DNA from: JAJTHC01 sp044358835
GTDB taxonomy: Bacteria > Cyanobacteriota > Vampirovibrionia > Vampirovibrionales > JAJTHC01
NCBI GenBank assembly: GCA_044358835.1
Contig: JBIKNF010000002.1
Location: forward strand, 62,001 to 126,000
Length of the DNA stretch: 64,000 bases
Direction: 5' to 3'
In this document: positions 1 through 8,902 of the stretch, in pieces
Layout: each line of letters begins with the position of its first letter
Numbering within the stretch: position 1 is the first letter of the stretch
The notes under the pieces: model-generated
Database searches by the model: none
What the model saw: only the letters and a program-made list of their open reading frames with translations
What the model was told of the DNA's origin: nothing
Position numbers and translations under genes: made by a program

Positions 1-2
1 AG

Positions 3-1052
3 GCCAAAGAATGGCACGCCATCGGTAAAAGCGCTGGTATGTTTGGGCTTATTATGCCTTGGATGTTTACCCTGCCTTGTTTGCGAAATGCGTTTACGGT
101 GTGGCAGTCTGGGGCGACGAACTTTGCTCAAATGTCAGGTTTGCAAGCCTATGATCGTAAGGATCCCAAACATAAAGAACAAGAAAAAAAGGCACTACAT
201 AAAAATTTGAGCATTTCTATAGGGGCCAACGTCGGGGGGCTGGCCTTGGGGCTGGTTGGGGCGCTGGCTGCTCGCAGAGGGATGGATAGAGCCATGGAAG
301 GCAAAGCTCTTTCAGGAGCGTTGAAAGGCTACCAATCCGCCGTAAGTGGATTTAACGAACATTTTAAAAGTTTGCCTTTTATCGGGAGCAAAAAACCTGA
401 AGACAGCATTTTATTTAAGGACGGACAGTTCAGCAATTTTGCAGGCTTACCTCTAGTTCTTTCGTGGATTTTACCGGGGTACTTAGGCTATCTCGCCTTC
501 ATTCGTGACCCCTTAGAAGCCTTTGAAGCCGTCTTGGGTACGGCAGTAGCCTTATTTTCTTTTGAAGCGGGACCCAAGGCCTTACGGGCCATGATTCAGA
601 AAGCCCTGACCAATCATCCGAATCATCCCTTGGTGCAGGCGGCCATTAAAAATTTTGGAGGCGTTGAAAACACAGGTCAACTTTCTAAAATGCTTATTTC
701 AACCACGCTTTACGGTATGTTGCCCACAGGCTTAAGTCTAGTGACGCGCCCCCTACGCGCCAAAAAGGGAGGCATTCAAGCCAAAGAAGGCGGCGCTACC
801 ACAAGCTCGCCTCCCCCCACCTATGCAGACGCTGAGCCTAACACAAGCCAGCCTGACATCACGCAAGACGGCCTCACCACATTGTTTCCTACCTTTCACT
901 ATGCGTCTAGTCCGAATGACTCAACCCCTTATCCAAAACTATACTCACCAAATTCAAAGCAACAGATCCTTCCCCAGAAAAACCACAGGGGCTCCTTACC
1001 CATGAGCAAATATCAGTGCGTCGCTAATCACTTAAAAGCGCTTTCTATATAG
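3..1052 (+). CDS. Hypothetical membrane protein, 5' end outside window
   Basis: The reading frame is open from base 3, upstream of the first ATG at 39, so the true start probably lies before the window. Hydrophobic stretches appear near the N-terminus (around LIMPWMFTLPC), in the GLALGLVGALAA stretch, and in two segments around ILPGYLGYLAF and AVLGTAVALFSF. The last 100 residues are rich in Ser, Thr and Pro and look disordered. I recognise no family. It resembles the other uncharacterised membrane proteins of this window in style, with hydrophobic core segments and a low-complexity tail. It is followed by glyQ after 63 bases on the same strand. Confidence 0.6.
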   Translation, partial: AKEWHAIGKSAGMFGLIMPWMFTLPCLRNAFTVWQSGATNFAQMSGLQAYDRKDPKHKEQEKKALHKNLSISIGANVGGLALGLVGALAARRGMDRAMEGKALSGALKGYQSAVSGFNEHFKSLPFIGSKKPEDSILFKDGQFSNFAGLPLVLSWILPGYLGYLAFIRDPLEAFEAVLGTAVALFSFEAGPKALRAMIQKALTNHPNHPLVQAAIKNFGGVENTGQLSKMLISTTLYGMLPTGLSLVTRPLRAKKGGIQAKEGGATTSSPPPTYADAEPNTSQPDITQDGLTTLFPTFHYASSPNDSTPYPKLYSPNSKQQILPQKNHRGSLPMSKYQCVANHLKALSI

Positions 1053-1115
1053 GTTAGCTGTGTGATTTTATGTTAAACTGATTTAAAATCCCTTTTGCTA
1101 TAGGAAATCTCGCTT

Positions 1116-2024
1116 ATGTCTACGCTTCCCACCCCTAATGGCCTACCCTTTCAAGACGTCCTGCTTCGCTTACAACAGTTTTGGGCCGAACAAGGATGCG
1201 TGATTCAACAGCCCTTTGATGTTGAAAAAGGCGCCAGCACCATGAATCCTGCCACCTTCCTACGAGTGCTGGGCCCAGAGCCGTGGAACTTAGCCAATGT
1301 GGATCCGTGCCGTCGCCCCACAGACGGTCGTTACGGGCAGAACCCCAACCGCTTGCAACACTACTTTCAATTTCAAGTGATTATGAAGCCGTCGCCGTCG
1401 AACATTCAAGAATTGTACTTGGAAAGCTTGAAAGTTCTGGGGATTGTGCCTGAAGAGCATGACGTGCGTTTTGTGGAAGACAACTGGGAATCGCCGACGC
1501 TTGGGGCGTGGGGTGTGGGCTGGGAAGTCTGGCTCGATGGCATGGAAATTACGCAGTTTACTTACTTTCAGCAGGCAGGCGGCATTGATGTGAAGCCCTG
1601 TGCGGTGGAAATCACTTACGGATGCGAGCGTATTGCGATGTATCTGCAAAATGTGGACAGCGTCTACGACCTGCGTTGGAACGAGCAATTGAGCTACGGC
1701 GACCTTTACATGCAAAATGAAATTGAAAGTAGCACCTACAACTTTGAAGTCAGTAGCCGTGAGCGTTTGACGCAACGTTACGATCTCTACGCTGCGGAAG
1801 CCGTCGATTGCCTTGAAGCCAAGCTGGTGATGCCTGCGTATGAGCATGTGTTGAAATGTTCGCACACCTTTAACTTGATGGACGCCCGTGGGATGTTGAG
1901 CCGTGACGAGCGAACGAATTACATTTTGCGCATTCGCCGTATGGCGGAAGGCGTGGCAAAGGCGTATGTTGAACAGCGAGAAGCCTTGGGTTACCCGTTG
2001 TTGAAGCGGGCATCGGTGGTTTAG
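1116..2024 (+). CDS. glyQ: Glycyl-tRNA synthetase alpha subunit
   Basis: Catalytic alpha subunit of the bacterial alpha2-beta2 glycyl-tRNA synthetase, which activates glycine and charges tRNA-Gly in the cytoplasm. The 302-residue length is usual for GlyQ. Family stretches are plain throughout, for example FWAEQGCVIQQPFD near residue 22, PCRRPTDGRYGQNPNR near 65, and the WEVWLDGMEITQFTYFQQ core. The beta subunit gene glyS does not follow here, so the two subunits are unlinked in this genome. The last four bases overlap the convergent pentapeptide-type gene, with the stop codons interlocking. Confidence 0.97.
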   Translation: MSTLPTPNGLPFQDVLLRLQQFWAEQGCVIQQPFDVEKGASTMNPATFLRVLGPEPWNLANVDPCRRPTDGRYGQNPNRLQHYFQFQVIMKPSPSNIQELYLESLKVLGIVPEEHDVRFVEDNWESPTLGAWGVGWEVWLDGMEITQFTYFQQAGGIDVKPCAVEITYGCERIAMYLQNVDSVYDLRWNEQLSYGDLYMQNEIESSTYNFEVSSRERLTQRYDLYAAEAVDCLEAKLVMPAYEHVLKCSHTFNLMDARGMLSRDERTNYILRIRRMAEGVAKAYVEQREALGYPLLKRASVV

Positions 2025-3433
2025 CGTTTGACCTTATTGCGGATCGCCGCCCCGATTTGGAAGAGCAAGTACCCTTGAATGAGGTGTTGCAGGATGTAGA
2101 GTGGATAAAACCACCACCAGTTTTCTTTGATGGCGATTAAAGCAATTGTATTTTGAATCGTGTCTATATCATTAAACACAAAGGGAATACTCGCACTCAA
2201 ACTCACTAAAAAGCCTTCTCGAAATGAATGTAAAGCAGTCATCATGTAGAAGAGAGCAAACGCAAATAAATAGGCGGTAAAATAAAACAAAGGTAATTTG
2301 AAATTTAACCCATAAGTGGAACTACACAAATAGATTTCATTAAAATTACAAAAGGGTGGCTGGTGTTCTACTCTCTGAAAATACTGTTGCCAAAAAAAGT
2401 AGTCGTTACCAAGTTGCCTTTCCCCTTTTTCATCCGCTTTCGCTTTTAGGTTTGCGTAAATAGACGCCCACATTTTTAGTTTGTTTTCTGGAAGTTTCCT
2501 ATTTTTATGGATAGCTTGAAATTGACAGTGTATAGGAAAGCCTAAACATCCTAATGTAATTGTTAGTGGTGTTGGGTCTAAATAGCCAAAGTCAAACCCT
2601 TTCGCAAGTGTTCCTCCTTCAATGTTAATTTTCTCAAAGTCTACGTGTCTTAAAACAACATTTTCACCATGAAAATTACAATCCGTAAAATGTACTTTTA
2701 CACCTGAATCAGATTTAAGATTTCGTAGCTTAATGCAAGTCTTTTTTTCGTCCATTTCTATATTTTTGAAGGAAACTATACCTTTACTTTCGGGGGAACA
2801 CTGTTCTAAATCAACGACAAGTGAACGTTTGTCTGATTCAAGATTAGGCGTCTGAATCTCGATTTTACCCTGTAGTTCTTTAGGTGATAATAAAAAAGCA
2901 TCATGGAAAGTAGTCGTGGCAAACATCGCTCCCTTTTTGAAGGTGGTACTATCAAAAGCGGCGTATCCCTTGAATATGGTGTTGAAGAATAATGCTTCTT
3001 CGTTGAAAGTACAACGGATAAATTCGGCATTTTTCTCAAAAATCGCCCCTGCAAAATCTACTTGTTCAGTAAAAGTAATATCACTATATTGCCTCTTTGA
3101 GTAATCAGGGTAAAACGTTACAAATGACTTAAAAAAATGTGCATTCTTAGCTTTTAATATAAAGGGGCATCTAATAGTTTGGCGAATAAAGTTATGAAAA
3201 TCAGGATCTTTAACGCTTGGTAATAATAAATCGTATTCTAGATATTCCTGTAATATCTCAGCCAAATTAAAATCTATTTCAATCTTACAGTCTGATATAT
3301 CCAATACACGATTCCCGCTAGTCCTTAATGCTTCCTCTATCAAAGGACGCAAATGTGATTTATCCTTAATGATAAGGCTGTCAGGGGCAGGGGCGTCCTC
3401 GGTGATAATGACATTGTCGATATTTGAGTTCAC
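2021..3433 (-). CDS. Pentapeptide-repeat-like protein with C-terminal membrane segments
   Basis: A protein of 470 residues. The middle (about 125-180) shows the alternating F-x-x-[AT]-x-F pattern of pentapeptide-type beta-helices, such as FAGAIFEKNAEFIRCTFNEE and related units. A second degenerate block lies near 220-280. The C-terminal 100 residues hold three hydrophobic segments (LFYFTAYLFAFALFYMM, FLVSLSASIPFVF and YPLYILQHLIQGYLLF), so it is probably a membrane-anchored beta-helix protein, perhaps with a channel-like end. Function is not assigned. The gene is clearly more AT-rich than its neighbours, suggesting later acquisition. It converges on glyQ with a four-base overlap. Confidence 0.75.
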   Translation of the reverse strand: MNSNIDNVIITEDAPAPDSLIIKDKSHLRPLIEEALRTSGNRVLDISDCKIEIDFNLAEILQEYLEYDLLLPSVKDPDFHNFIRQTIRCPFILKAKNAHFFKSFVTFYPDYSKRQYSDITFTEQVDFAGAIFEKNAEFIRCTFNEEALFFNTIFKGYAAFDSTTFKKGAMFATTTFHDAFLLSPKELQGKIEIQTPNLESDKRSLVVDLEQCSPESKGIVSFKNIEMDEKKTCIKLRNLKSDSGVKVHFTDCNFHGENVVLRHVDFEKINIEGGTLAKGFDFGYLDPTPLTITLGCLGFPIHCQFQAIHKNRKLPENKLKMWASIYANLKAKADEKGERQLGNDYFFWQQYFQRVEHQPPFCNFNEIYLCSSTYGLNFKLPLFYFTAYLFAFALFYMMTALHSFREGFLVSLSASIPFVFNDIDTIQNTIALIAIKENWWWFYPLYILQHLIQGYLLFQIGAAIRNKVKR

Positions 3434-3731
3434 AGGGTCGTCCTTCTTGCGTTGGGGGCTAGCCCTAGTTTAGCATGAAAACGCTGTTCCCTCTCCTAAT
3501 TTTAGGAGAGGGAACAGCGCAAGAACCCTCTCCCTTAGGGAGAGGGCAGGGGTGAGGGATTCGAGAGGCCCGTCTAGAGCGGGTGTCCCTCCTCCTAGCC
3601 TCCTCCCTAAGGGAGGAGGAACAAGACCCCCTCACCCCACCCCTCTCCCAGAGGGAGAGGGGACAGGACACGAGCAAAAACGCAAAAACCCCCTCCATAA
3701 GGAGAGGGAATCGTGCAATTAATCCTAAAAC
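3434..3731. repeat. Array of REP-like GC-rich hairpins
   Basis: The intergenic stretch is filled with perfect or near-perfect hairpins built on the core CCCTCTCCC/GGGAGAGGG. An 18-bp perfect stem with a 2-base loop spans 3482-3519. A 9-bp stem spans 3526-3546. Further copies (CCTCCTCCC-TAA-GGGAGGAGG and CCCCTCTCCC-AGA-GGGAGAGGGG) follow to about 3660. The same motif recurs at 53150-53270. The reading frame through it translates to a low-complexity artefact and is not a gene. It may also act as transcription terminator between the minus-strand mdh and the next gene. Confidence 0.85.
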
Positions 3732-4667
3732 TTAAACAAACGCCTTGAGTTTGTCTACATTTTCAGCGACATCATTCACCGAAATGCTTAACGCCGCCTT
3801 CTCTTCAGCGGTGAGTTCTAGTTCAATAATCTGCAATAAACCGCCAGCACCAAGCTTACAAGGCACGCCCACATATAAACCATCCACGCCATATTCACCC
3901 TGCAAATACGCCGCCGCTGGCAAAATGCGTTTCTTGTCTTTCACGATGCTTTCCACCATGTCAAGCACAGACGCCGCAGGGGCATAAAACGCCGAACCCG
4001 TCTTCAAATGCTTGACGATTTCGGCGCCGCCATTTCTGGCACGCAACACGATTTCATCCAACTTGTCTTGGGCAATAAACTTGTCGAGCGGAATGCCTGC
4101 AATCGAGCTATAACGAACCAATGGCACCATGCTGTCTCCGTGACCGCCAAGCACGAAGGCTTGCACATCTTTCACCGAAACATCGGCGGCTTCGGCAATG
4201 AAGGTGCGGAAGCGAGACGTATCCAAGACGCCCGCCATCCCGATGACACGCTCTTTGGGGAAGCCTGTGGCTTCAAGAGCCACGTGGCACATGACATCCA
4301 GCGGATTCGACACTACAATCACAATCGAATCAGGTGCCACACGCTTAATTTCTTGGCAAACGGATCGCATAATTTTGGCGTTGGTTTCGAGCAAATCGTC
4401 GCGACTCATACCGGGTTTACGAGCAATCCCTGCGGTAATAATCACCAGGTTTGCCCCTGTTACTTCGTCATAGCCGTTACTGCCGATGAGTTGCGTGTCA
4501 TACCCATAAACAGGGCCACTTTGAGCGAGATCCAAGGCTTTACCTTGGGGAATGCCTTCAGCGACATCGACCAACACAACGGTTTTAGCCAGTTCTGCTT
4601 CAGCAATACGTTGCGCTGTGGTGGCACCAACATTTCCCGCACCGATCACGGCAATTTTAGTAAACAT
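3732..4667 (-). CDS. mdh: Malate dehydrogenase (LDH-like type)
   Basis: NAD-dependent interconversion of malate and oxaloacetate. The 311-residue product has the Rossmann motif GAGNVGATTAQRIAE at the N-terminus, the ITAGIARKPGMSRDDLL active-site loop, the SNPLDVMCHVALEATGFP segment and the catalytic histidine in VLGGHGDSMVP. The Arg in the ARKPGMSR loop is typical of malate rather than lactate specificity in this family. The start is placed at ATG 4667, which has AAGGGA about nine bases upstream. A longer frame begins with TTG at 4682 but contains that ribosome-binding site. The gene stands alone with a promoter-like upstream region. Confidence 0.95.
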   Translation of the reverse strand: MFTKIAVIGAGNVGATTAQRIAEAELAKTVVLVDVAEGIPQGKALDLAQSGPVYGYDTQLIGSNGYDEVTGANLVIITAGIARKPGMSRDDLLETNAKIMRSVCQEIKRVAPDSIVIVVSNPLDVMCHVALEATGFPKERVIGMAGVLDTSRFRTFIAEAADVSVKDVQAFVLGGHGDSMVPLVRYSSIAGIPLDKFIAQDKLDEIVLRARNGGAEIVKHLKTGSAFYAPAASVLDMVESIVKDKKRILPAAAYLQGEYGVDGLYVGVPCKLGAGGLLQIIELELTAEEKAALSISVNDVAENVDKLKAFV

Positions 4668-4703
4668 AATCCATCCCTTCAATATAAATAAAACTACGCT
4701 TTT

Positions 4704-4732
4704 ATTATACGCTCAATCTAAAAACCCTGCAA
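4704..4732 (-). promoter_or_regulatory. Likely sigma-70 type promoter of mdh
   Basis: On the minus strand, TTGCAG (4732-4727) is followed after 17 bases by a perfect TATAAT (4709-4704), about 37 bases upstream of the mdh start. Spacing and -10 match the consensus. Confidence 0.55.
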
Positions 4733-4927
4733 GTCAACGCCAGCCTTTTTGATTAGAAAGGAGACAGAATCTTCTGAGGTCTTAAAAATAGGTTGGCGGG
4801 TTTAAACGTCCTGAGCTTTGGTGGGCATGCTCTGTATTAGAAATGTTAAAAAAAGCTTTATTCTTTTGTCGTCCTTTGCTACAATAAAAAAAGTCACCTC
4901 TATGAGTTATGAGAAAGATTTTTTACA

Positions 4928-5524
4928 ATGTCTATTCCGATGTTTGAACAAGCCGTGTTAACTGAGCAAAATAGTACGGATGCCTCCAAAGACAATGCAT
5001 CTGGCCTTGCCGTAAGCGATGCCCAAAGCCAAGACGAAGCGGATCCCTTTGATTCGTTGGCTCAAGAGCTAAAAGCCTTGCAATCAAACGCTAAAAACAT
5101 CGCCTTAATTGGAAGTCGAAACGTGCCGTTGCCTCATCAAAACTTGGTGGAAGGCTTGGCTTATAGCTTGGTGAAAGACGGCAATACCTTGATTACATCG
5201 GGGGGGGCTTCAGGCATTAACGCGGCGGCCATTCGTGGTGCGATGAAGGCGAACCCAAACTTTTTAAAAGTGATTTTGCCGCAAACGATTGGGCATCAGC
5301 CGAGCGAAGTGCAGGATGAATTGATCGGCATACCCAAAATTGAAGAGCATCCTGAATGGGACAAGATGAAGTTGTCTGATGCCTCTCGCTTGTGCAACCG
5401 TGCCATTGTCGATGCCTGCGATCAGCTCATCGTGTTTTTATTCCATGATTCGACAACGCTTCAAAAGGCGATTGATTATGCGGAAGAGACGCATAAGATC
5501 GTCACCCGCTTTTATCTCGATTGA
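4928..5524 (+). CDS. DprA/SLOG-fold Rossmann protein
   Basis: A protein of 198 residues. After about 50 low-complexity residues comes a single Rossmann-type domain with NIALIGSR, then the nucleotide-binding-like loop ITSGGASGINAAAIRGAM, then a C-terminal CDQLIVFLFHDSTTLQKAIDYA segment. This is the pattern of the DprA/Smf and SLOG superfamily. It lacks the long DprA N- and C-terminal domains, so it is not a standard competence DprA. Small proteins of this type occur in cyanobacteria, where they are annotated as DNA recombination-mediator-like, but the ligand is unknown. No operon partner is evident; a tRNA cluster follows. Confidence 0.75.
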   Translation: MSIPMFEQAVLTEQNSTDASKDNASGLAVSDAQSQDEADPFDSLAQELKALQSNAKNIALIGSRNVPLPHQNLVEGLAYSLVKDGNTLITSGGASGINAAAIRGAMKANPNFLKVILPQTIGHQPSEVQDELIGIPKIEEHPEWDKMKLSDASRLCNRAIVDACDQLIVFLFHDSTTLQKAIDYAEETHKIVTRFYLD

Positions 5525-5649
5525 ACGAAGGTTATTTCACCCGTAAGGGTTGACACCCTTGATTGATGCGGTATTCTAAAAACATGGATGTTGAGAGATT
5601 TGGTGATTGGGTTCATCCGATTTTGAAGCGTTTTTTCTGCCCTTTTCAA

Positions 5650-5722
5650 GCTGGTGTAGCTCAATTGGCAGAGCAACGGTTTTGTAAACCGTAGGTTGTG
5701 GGTTCGATTCCTATCACCAGCA
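5650..5722 (+). tRNA. tRNA-Thr (TGT)
   Basis: A full cloverleaf of 73 bases. The acceptor stem is GCTGGTG/CACCAGC with discriminator A. The anticodon loop TTTGTAA reads TGT, and the T arm contains GGTTCGATTCC. The 3' CCA is not encoded. It is the first of three clustered tRNA genes. Confidence 0.97.
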
Positions 5723-5758
5723 ATTTGTACTTTTAAAATAGACTTCTGTCTTCTAAAT

Positions 5759-5839
5759 GGGTAGGTGCTCGAGTGGTTAATGAGGGTGGTCTGTAAAACC
5801 ACTGCTTCGGCTACGTTGGTTCGAATCCAACCCTGCCCA
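5759..5839 (+). tRNA. tRNA-Tyr (GTA)
   Basis: An 81-base class II tRNA with a long variable arm. The acceptor stem is GGGTAGG/CCTGCCC and the anticodon loop CTGTAAA gives GTA. CCA is not encoded. The order Thr-Tyr-Thr recalls the bacterial thrU-tyrU-glyT-thrT-tuf cluster, here without tRNA-Gly and tuf. Confidence 0.97.
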
Positions 5840-5884
5840 TTTTTCTTTTTCTTCTGCTTACACAGTGGTTTTTGATGGTTGTTT

Positions 5885-5956
5885 GCCCACATGGCGCAGT
5901 GGTAGCGCACTCCCTTGGTAAGGGAGAGGCCACGAGTTCGAATCTCGTTGTGGGCA
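5885..5956 (+). tRNA. tRNA-Thr (GGT)
   Basis: A 72-base cloverleaf. The acceptor stem is GCCCACA/TGTGGGC, the anticodon stem is CTCCC/GGGAG and the loop TTGGTAA reads GGT. Discriminator A, no encoded CCA. It closes the three-gene tRNA cluster and converges on a membrane protein gene 15 bases on. Confidence 0.97.
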
Positions 5957-5971
5957 TATTTTTTATGTGAT

Positions 5972-6985
5972 TTAACTGATTTTGCCGGTCGATTTTTTCG
6001 CTTCTTGAGAAGGCTCGATTTTCTTACGCTCGTGACGTTTTTTCCAATCCAAAAACCAGCCCAAGCCGTAACCCAGCCCGCCAACCAGTAACATACCGAC
6101 AAATATATTCTGGCCAAAGGTCTTTTCTTGTGCCTGTAAACCTTCTTTTAGCTGGTTGATGTAAGCGGGGACATTTTGCATCATGGTCTCTAGCTCAGAG
6201 AAGGGCTTTTTAAAGATGACAGGCAAGCCATTTAAAGCTGCTATGGTGGAGCTGTGGATTTCACCTTTCTCATTTAGGGCAACTGTCATGTAATTCCCTT
6301 CCTTTATGAAAAGTTTTGCTGTTTTAGAGCTTTCACCTCCATGAAATAACACCAGTGGTGCCTCGACGGGGGGGGCTTCCGTTTCTAAGGCGATAGGTTT
6401 GTTTAGTTGGAGTTGAACGAAGTGAGTCATGCCTGTTAATGCGGATATTTCTTTTTCTTCAGCGGGAATAGGCGCTTCACACCAAGCCCGTACTGGTGAA
6501 TCGACCCGAAATTCACGGCCTCGAATTAATCCCCTATCATCAAGAAAGACCCGTTCGTAGTCTATCTCCGTCAAGTCTGGTGATGGGGTTTCAAATAAAG
6601 GGATTTTTGCTTCATAGCCGTTCCCCCCTGCTTTTAGTGTAAACGTATCATGAAAAAACTCCCTTGGCTTAGAATTTGGGGGATCTATATAATGAGCGTA
6701 ACTGGCATAAGCCAGGGGCTTATTACCTTGCTTATAATCGTGGACTGTTAAGCATTTTGTTGCCCCATCAGGGTCCGTTCCAGTGTATACATCAGGTCTT
6801 AAGCTTGTGTGAATGAATCCACCCAAGCTACCTAACACAAGCCCACCAGTACCTAAGGCGAAGGGGTATGTCTTATAAAACGGGGTGTCTTCTGCGGTAT
6901 TTTCATTACTGGGTTGTGCTTGAACCGCCACACGCGACGCTGGCACAGTTCTTAAGACATTTGAATCTGAAATTGGAGAAGCCAT
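5972..6985 (-). CDS. Hypothetical protein with two membrane segments
   Basis: A protein of 337 residues of unknown family. A hydrophobic segment near residues 38-58 (FALGTGGLVLGSLGGFI) and another near 302-320 (IFVGMLLVGGLGYGLGWFL) bracket a soluble domain of about 240 residues. The C-terminus is highly charged (KKRHERKK). The topology suggests both ends in the cytoplasm and a large loop outside. The start at ATG 6985 has GAGGAT eight bases upstream. It stands alone between the tRNA cluster and the lpt operon. Confidence 0.7.
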   Translation of the reverse strand: MASPISDSNVLRTVPASRVAVQAQPSNENTAEDTPFYKTYPFALGTGGLVLGSLGGFIHTSLRPDVYTGTDPDGATKCLTVHDYKQGNKPLAYASYAHYIDPPNSKPREFFHDTFTLKAGGNGYEAKIPLFETPSPDLTEIDYERVFLDDRGLIRGREFRVDSPVRAWCEAPIPAEEKEISALTGMTHFVQLQLNKPIALETEAPPVEAPLVLFHGGESSKTAKLFIKEGNYMTVALNEKGEIHSSTIAALNGLPVIFKKPFSELETMMQNVPAYINQLKEGLQAQEKTFGQNIFVGMLLVGGLGYGLGWFLDWKKRHERKKIEPSQEAKKSTGKIS

Positions 6986-7055
6986 AAAAAATCCTCTATT
7001 AAGAAATAAGAGATACTTATTTTATATCATAAAAGCCCCTAAACTTAAAAAAATG

Positions 7056-8183
7056 CTAGCCTTTTTTGTAACGAAGCAAGCCTAGAAAAAAGATCAACAA
7101 CAATACAATCGGGAAAAAGGCCGCAATTCCTCCATGAATCGCCCCTGTACTGGCCAATTGAGTGGCCAAGGGCTTAGAAACCAAGAACAAAAACAAGGCG
7201 ATGGTGGCGAAAGCCAACGGCTGAATGCTCCGTTTACGAGGCTCTTCTAACGCAATGGGAATGCCCAAAAGCATTAACAAGGGTAAGGCAAGTGGCGTGG
7301 CAACGCGATCCCACAAGTGATTGTCAACACTTCCAAGCGTATGCCATTGACGATACTGACGCAACACCCGTCGAGCGTTTAAAAGCACCTGAACCGTTTG
7401 CCCCTTCGGCTCTAGGCTCATCACTTCTAACAAGGGCTTAAGCGGCGCAAAAAGTTTCGCTTCAAGCAAGGGCTGGTAAATCACTTGAGACACTTGACCC
7501 CCCGCGTCAATGGTGACACGACGACTATTTTCAAGCGTGGCACTGGGTAAGTGGTTCAAGGTAAGACGCTCCGATTTTGTCCATCGGCACAGTTTAACAG
7601 AGTGGGTGGGATTTGCTTCACGACAGAACTCCAGCCAAAGTAAGTCCGACGCTTGATTGGGGCTGTACACATCGCCAATCAATAAAAGGTTGGGATGCGT
7701 ATTTTGAACATCCGAATCGAGCGAAACCAAGGCACTAATTGGGGTTTTGGATCGAATTTGATACTGAATCAGTTTTTGTTTCAGCGTTGGAAAGCTCAAG
7801 GGCATAAGCACATTTTGAATAAACACCATCGCCCCCATCAGCAAAAATCCCACCCCGATAAAAGGGCGAATCACCCGATTCCACGGCACACCTAGGGCAA
7901 AAAACGACACCCACTCTAAATCTTGATTCAACCGGCGTACCAAAAATACGCTGGCCATTAAGCTGGCCATCGGTAGGGCTTGAATGAGAATGTCAGGCAC
8001 TTGCAAGGCCAAAACAATCAGCCCTTCATGAAAGGGTAGATTACCATTTTGAATCGCCTGCACCACTTTGAAGAAGGCTTCAGGCGCCATCCAAATCAAG
8101 GTAAAAATTAGCACCGCCACGCAAACATTCCACAGCAAGGGACGAATTAAATAGTCTTCCACCTTTGAAACCAGCCGAAACAT
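7056..8183 (-). CDS. LptF/LptG family permease of the LPS export machine
   Basis: Inner-membrane permease of the YjgP/YjgQ (LptF/LptG) family, which with LptB extracts lipopolysaccharide from the inner membrane. The 375 residues show the family layout: N-terminal membrane segments (VCVAVLIFTLIWM, then a pair around residues 60-115), a periplasmic beta-jellyroll-type middle, and three C-terminal segments (PLALPLLMLLGIPIAL, IQPLAFATIALFLFLVS and FFPIVLLLIFFLGLL). The ATG shares one base with the lptB stop (TAATG), implying translational coupling. Only one such permease gene is here; the partner may be elsewhere. Confidence 0.88.
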   Translation of the reverse strand: MFRLVSKVEDYLIRPLLWNVCVAVLIFTLIWMAPEAFFKVVQAIQNGNLPFHEGLIVLALQVPDILIQALPMASLMASVFLVRRLNQDLEWVSFFALGVPWNRVIRPFIGVGFLLMGAMVFIQNVLMPLSFPTLKQKLIQYQIRSKTPISALVSLDSDVQNTHPNLLLIGDVYSPNQASDLLWLEFCREANPTHSVKLCRWTKSERLTLNHLPSATLENSRRVTIDAGGQVSQVIYQPLLEAKLFAPLKPLLEVMSLEPKGQTVQVLLNARRVLRQYRQWHTLGSVDNHLWDRVATPLALPLLMLLGIPIALEEPRKRSIQPLAFATIALFLFLVSKPLATQLASTGAIHGGIAAFFPIVLLLIFFLGLLRYKKG

Positions 8184-8902
8184 TAAATTGAAAATCCTTC
8201 GCCTAAGTAGCTTTTACGCACCAAATCACTTTGGGCCACTTCTTGGCTACTGCCATGAAACAGGACTTTACCGTCGAACATCACATAGGCACGGGAAACA
8301 ATGTTTAACGTGGCTTGTGGGTTGTGGTCCGTAATAAGAATCCCTAAGCCCCGTTCTTGTAAGTGGGCAATAAGCTTCTGTAATTCTTCAATGGTTATAG
8401 GGTCAATACCGGTAAAGGGCTCGTCTAACAACAGGTACTTGGGGTTGGCGGCCAAAGCGCGGGCAATTTCAAGGCGACGGCGTTCCCCACCAGAAAGTTT
8501 AATGGCAGGCGCGTCTTTCAGACGTAAAATGCCAAATTCTTCTAACAAGGCATTACGACGTTCTTGACGTTCAAGCTCCGTGTAGGGTTGAAATTCAAGC
8601 ACCAAGTCGAGATTTTCACCCACAGTTAAGCCCCTAAAAATGGACGATTCCTGCGGAAGGTACCCCAAGCCAAGGGAAGCTCTTTCATGAATGGGCAACT
8701 GTTCTACAGGCACATTGTCAATACGAATGGTGCCTTCATCCGGGCGAATAACCCCGACCACTGAATAAAAACTGGTCGTTTTTCCGGCTCCATTGGGCCC
8801 GAGTAAGCCGACCACTTCCCCAGGATTCACCGTAAAGCTAACATCATCCACCACGTTACGTTCGCCGTATGATTTTTTTAAATGTTCAGCCACTAGCATC
8901 AT
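8183..8902 (-). CDS. lptB: LPS export ABC transporter ATP-binding protein
   Basis: ATPase that powers LPS transport through LptF/G. The 239-residue product has all ABC motifs: Walker A in GLLGPNGAGKTTSF near residue 33, a Q-loop in LPQESSIFR, the signature LSGGERRRLEIARA, Walker B in YLLLDEPFTGID, and the H-loop ILITDHN. The GID after Walker B and the length are typical of LptB rather than amino-acid transporters. It overlaps the upstream lptA/C-like gene by four bases (ATGA) and the downstream permease by one base, so the three form one operon. Confidence 0.95.
   Translation of the reverse strand: MMLVAEHLKKSYGERNVVDDVSFTVNPGEVVGLLGPNGAGKTTSFYSVVGVIRPDEGTIRIDNVPVEQLPIHERASLGLGYLPQESSIFRGLTVGENLDLVLEFQPYTELERQERRNALLEEFGILRLKDAPAIKLSGGERRRLEIARALAANPKYLLLDEPFTGIDPITIEELQKLIAHLQERGLGILITDHNPQATLNIVSRAYVMFDGKVLFHGSSQEVAQSDLVRKSYLGEGFSI

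Noticed and set aside
3465..3698. Possible 77-residue minus-strand gene
   Set aside because: The frame runs through the hairpin array and translates the repeat (PLSLWERGG and similar), a known annotation artefact.
4008..4691. 227-residue plus-strand frame opposite mdh
   Set aside because: Antisense of a well-supported enzyme gene; no ribosome-binding site or recognisable protein.
5512..6117. 201-residue minus-strand frame
   Set aside because: It spans three tRNA genes in antisense and the peptide is their complement, so it is not a gene.
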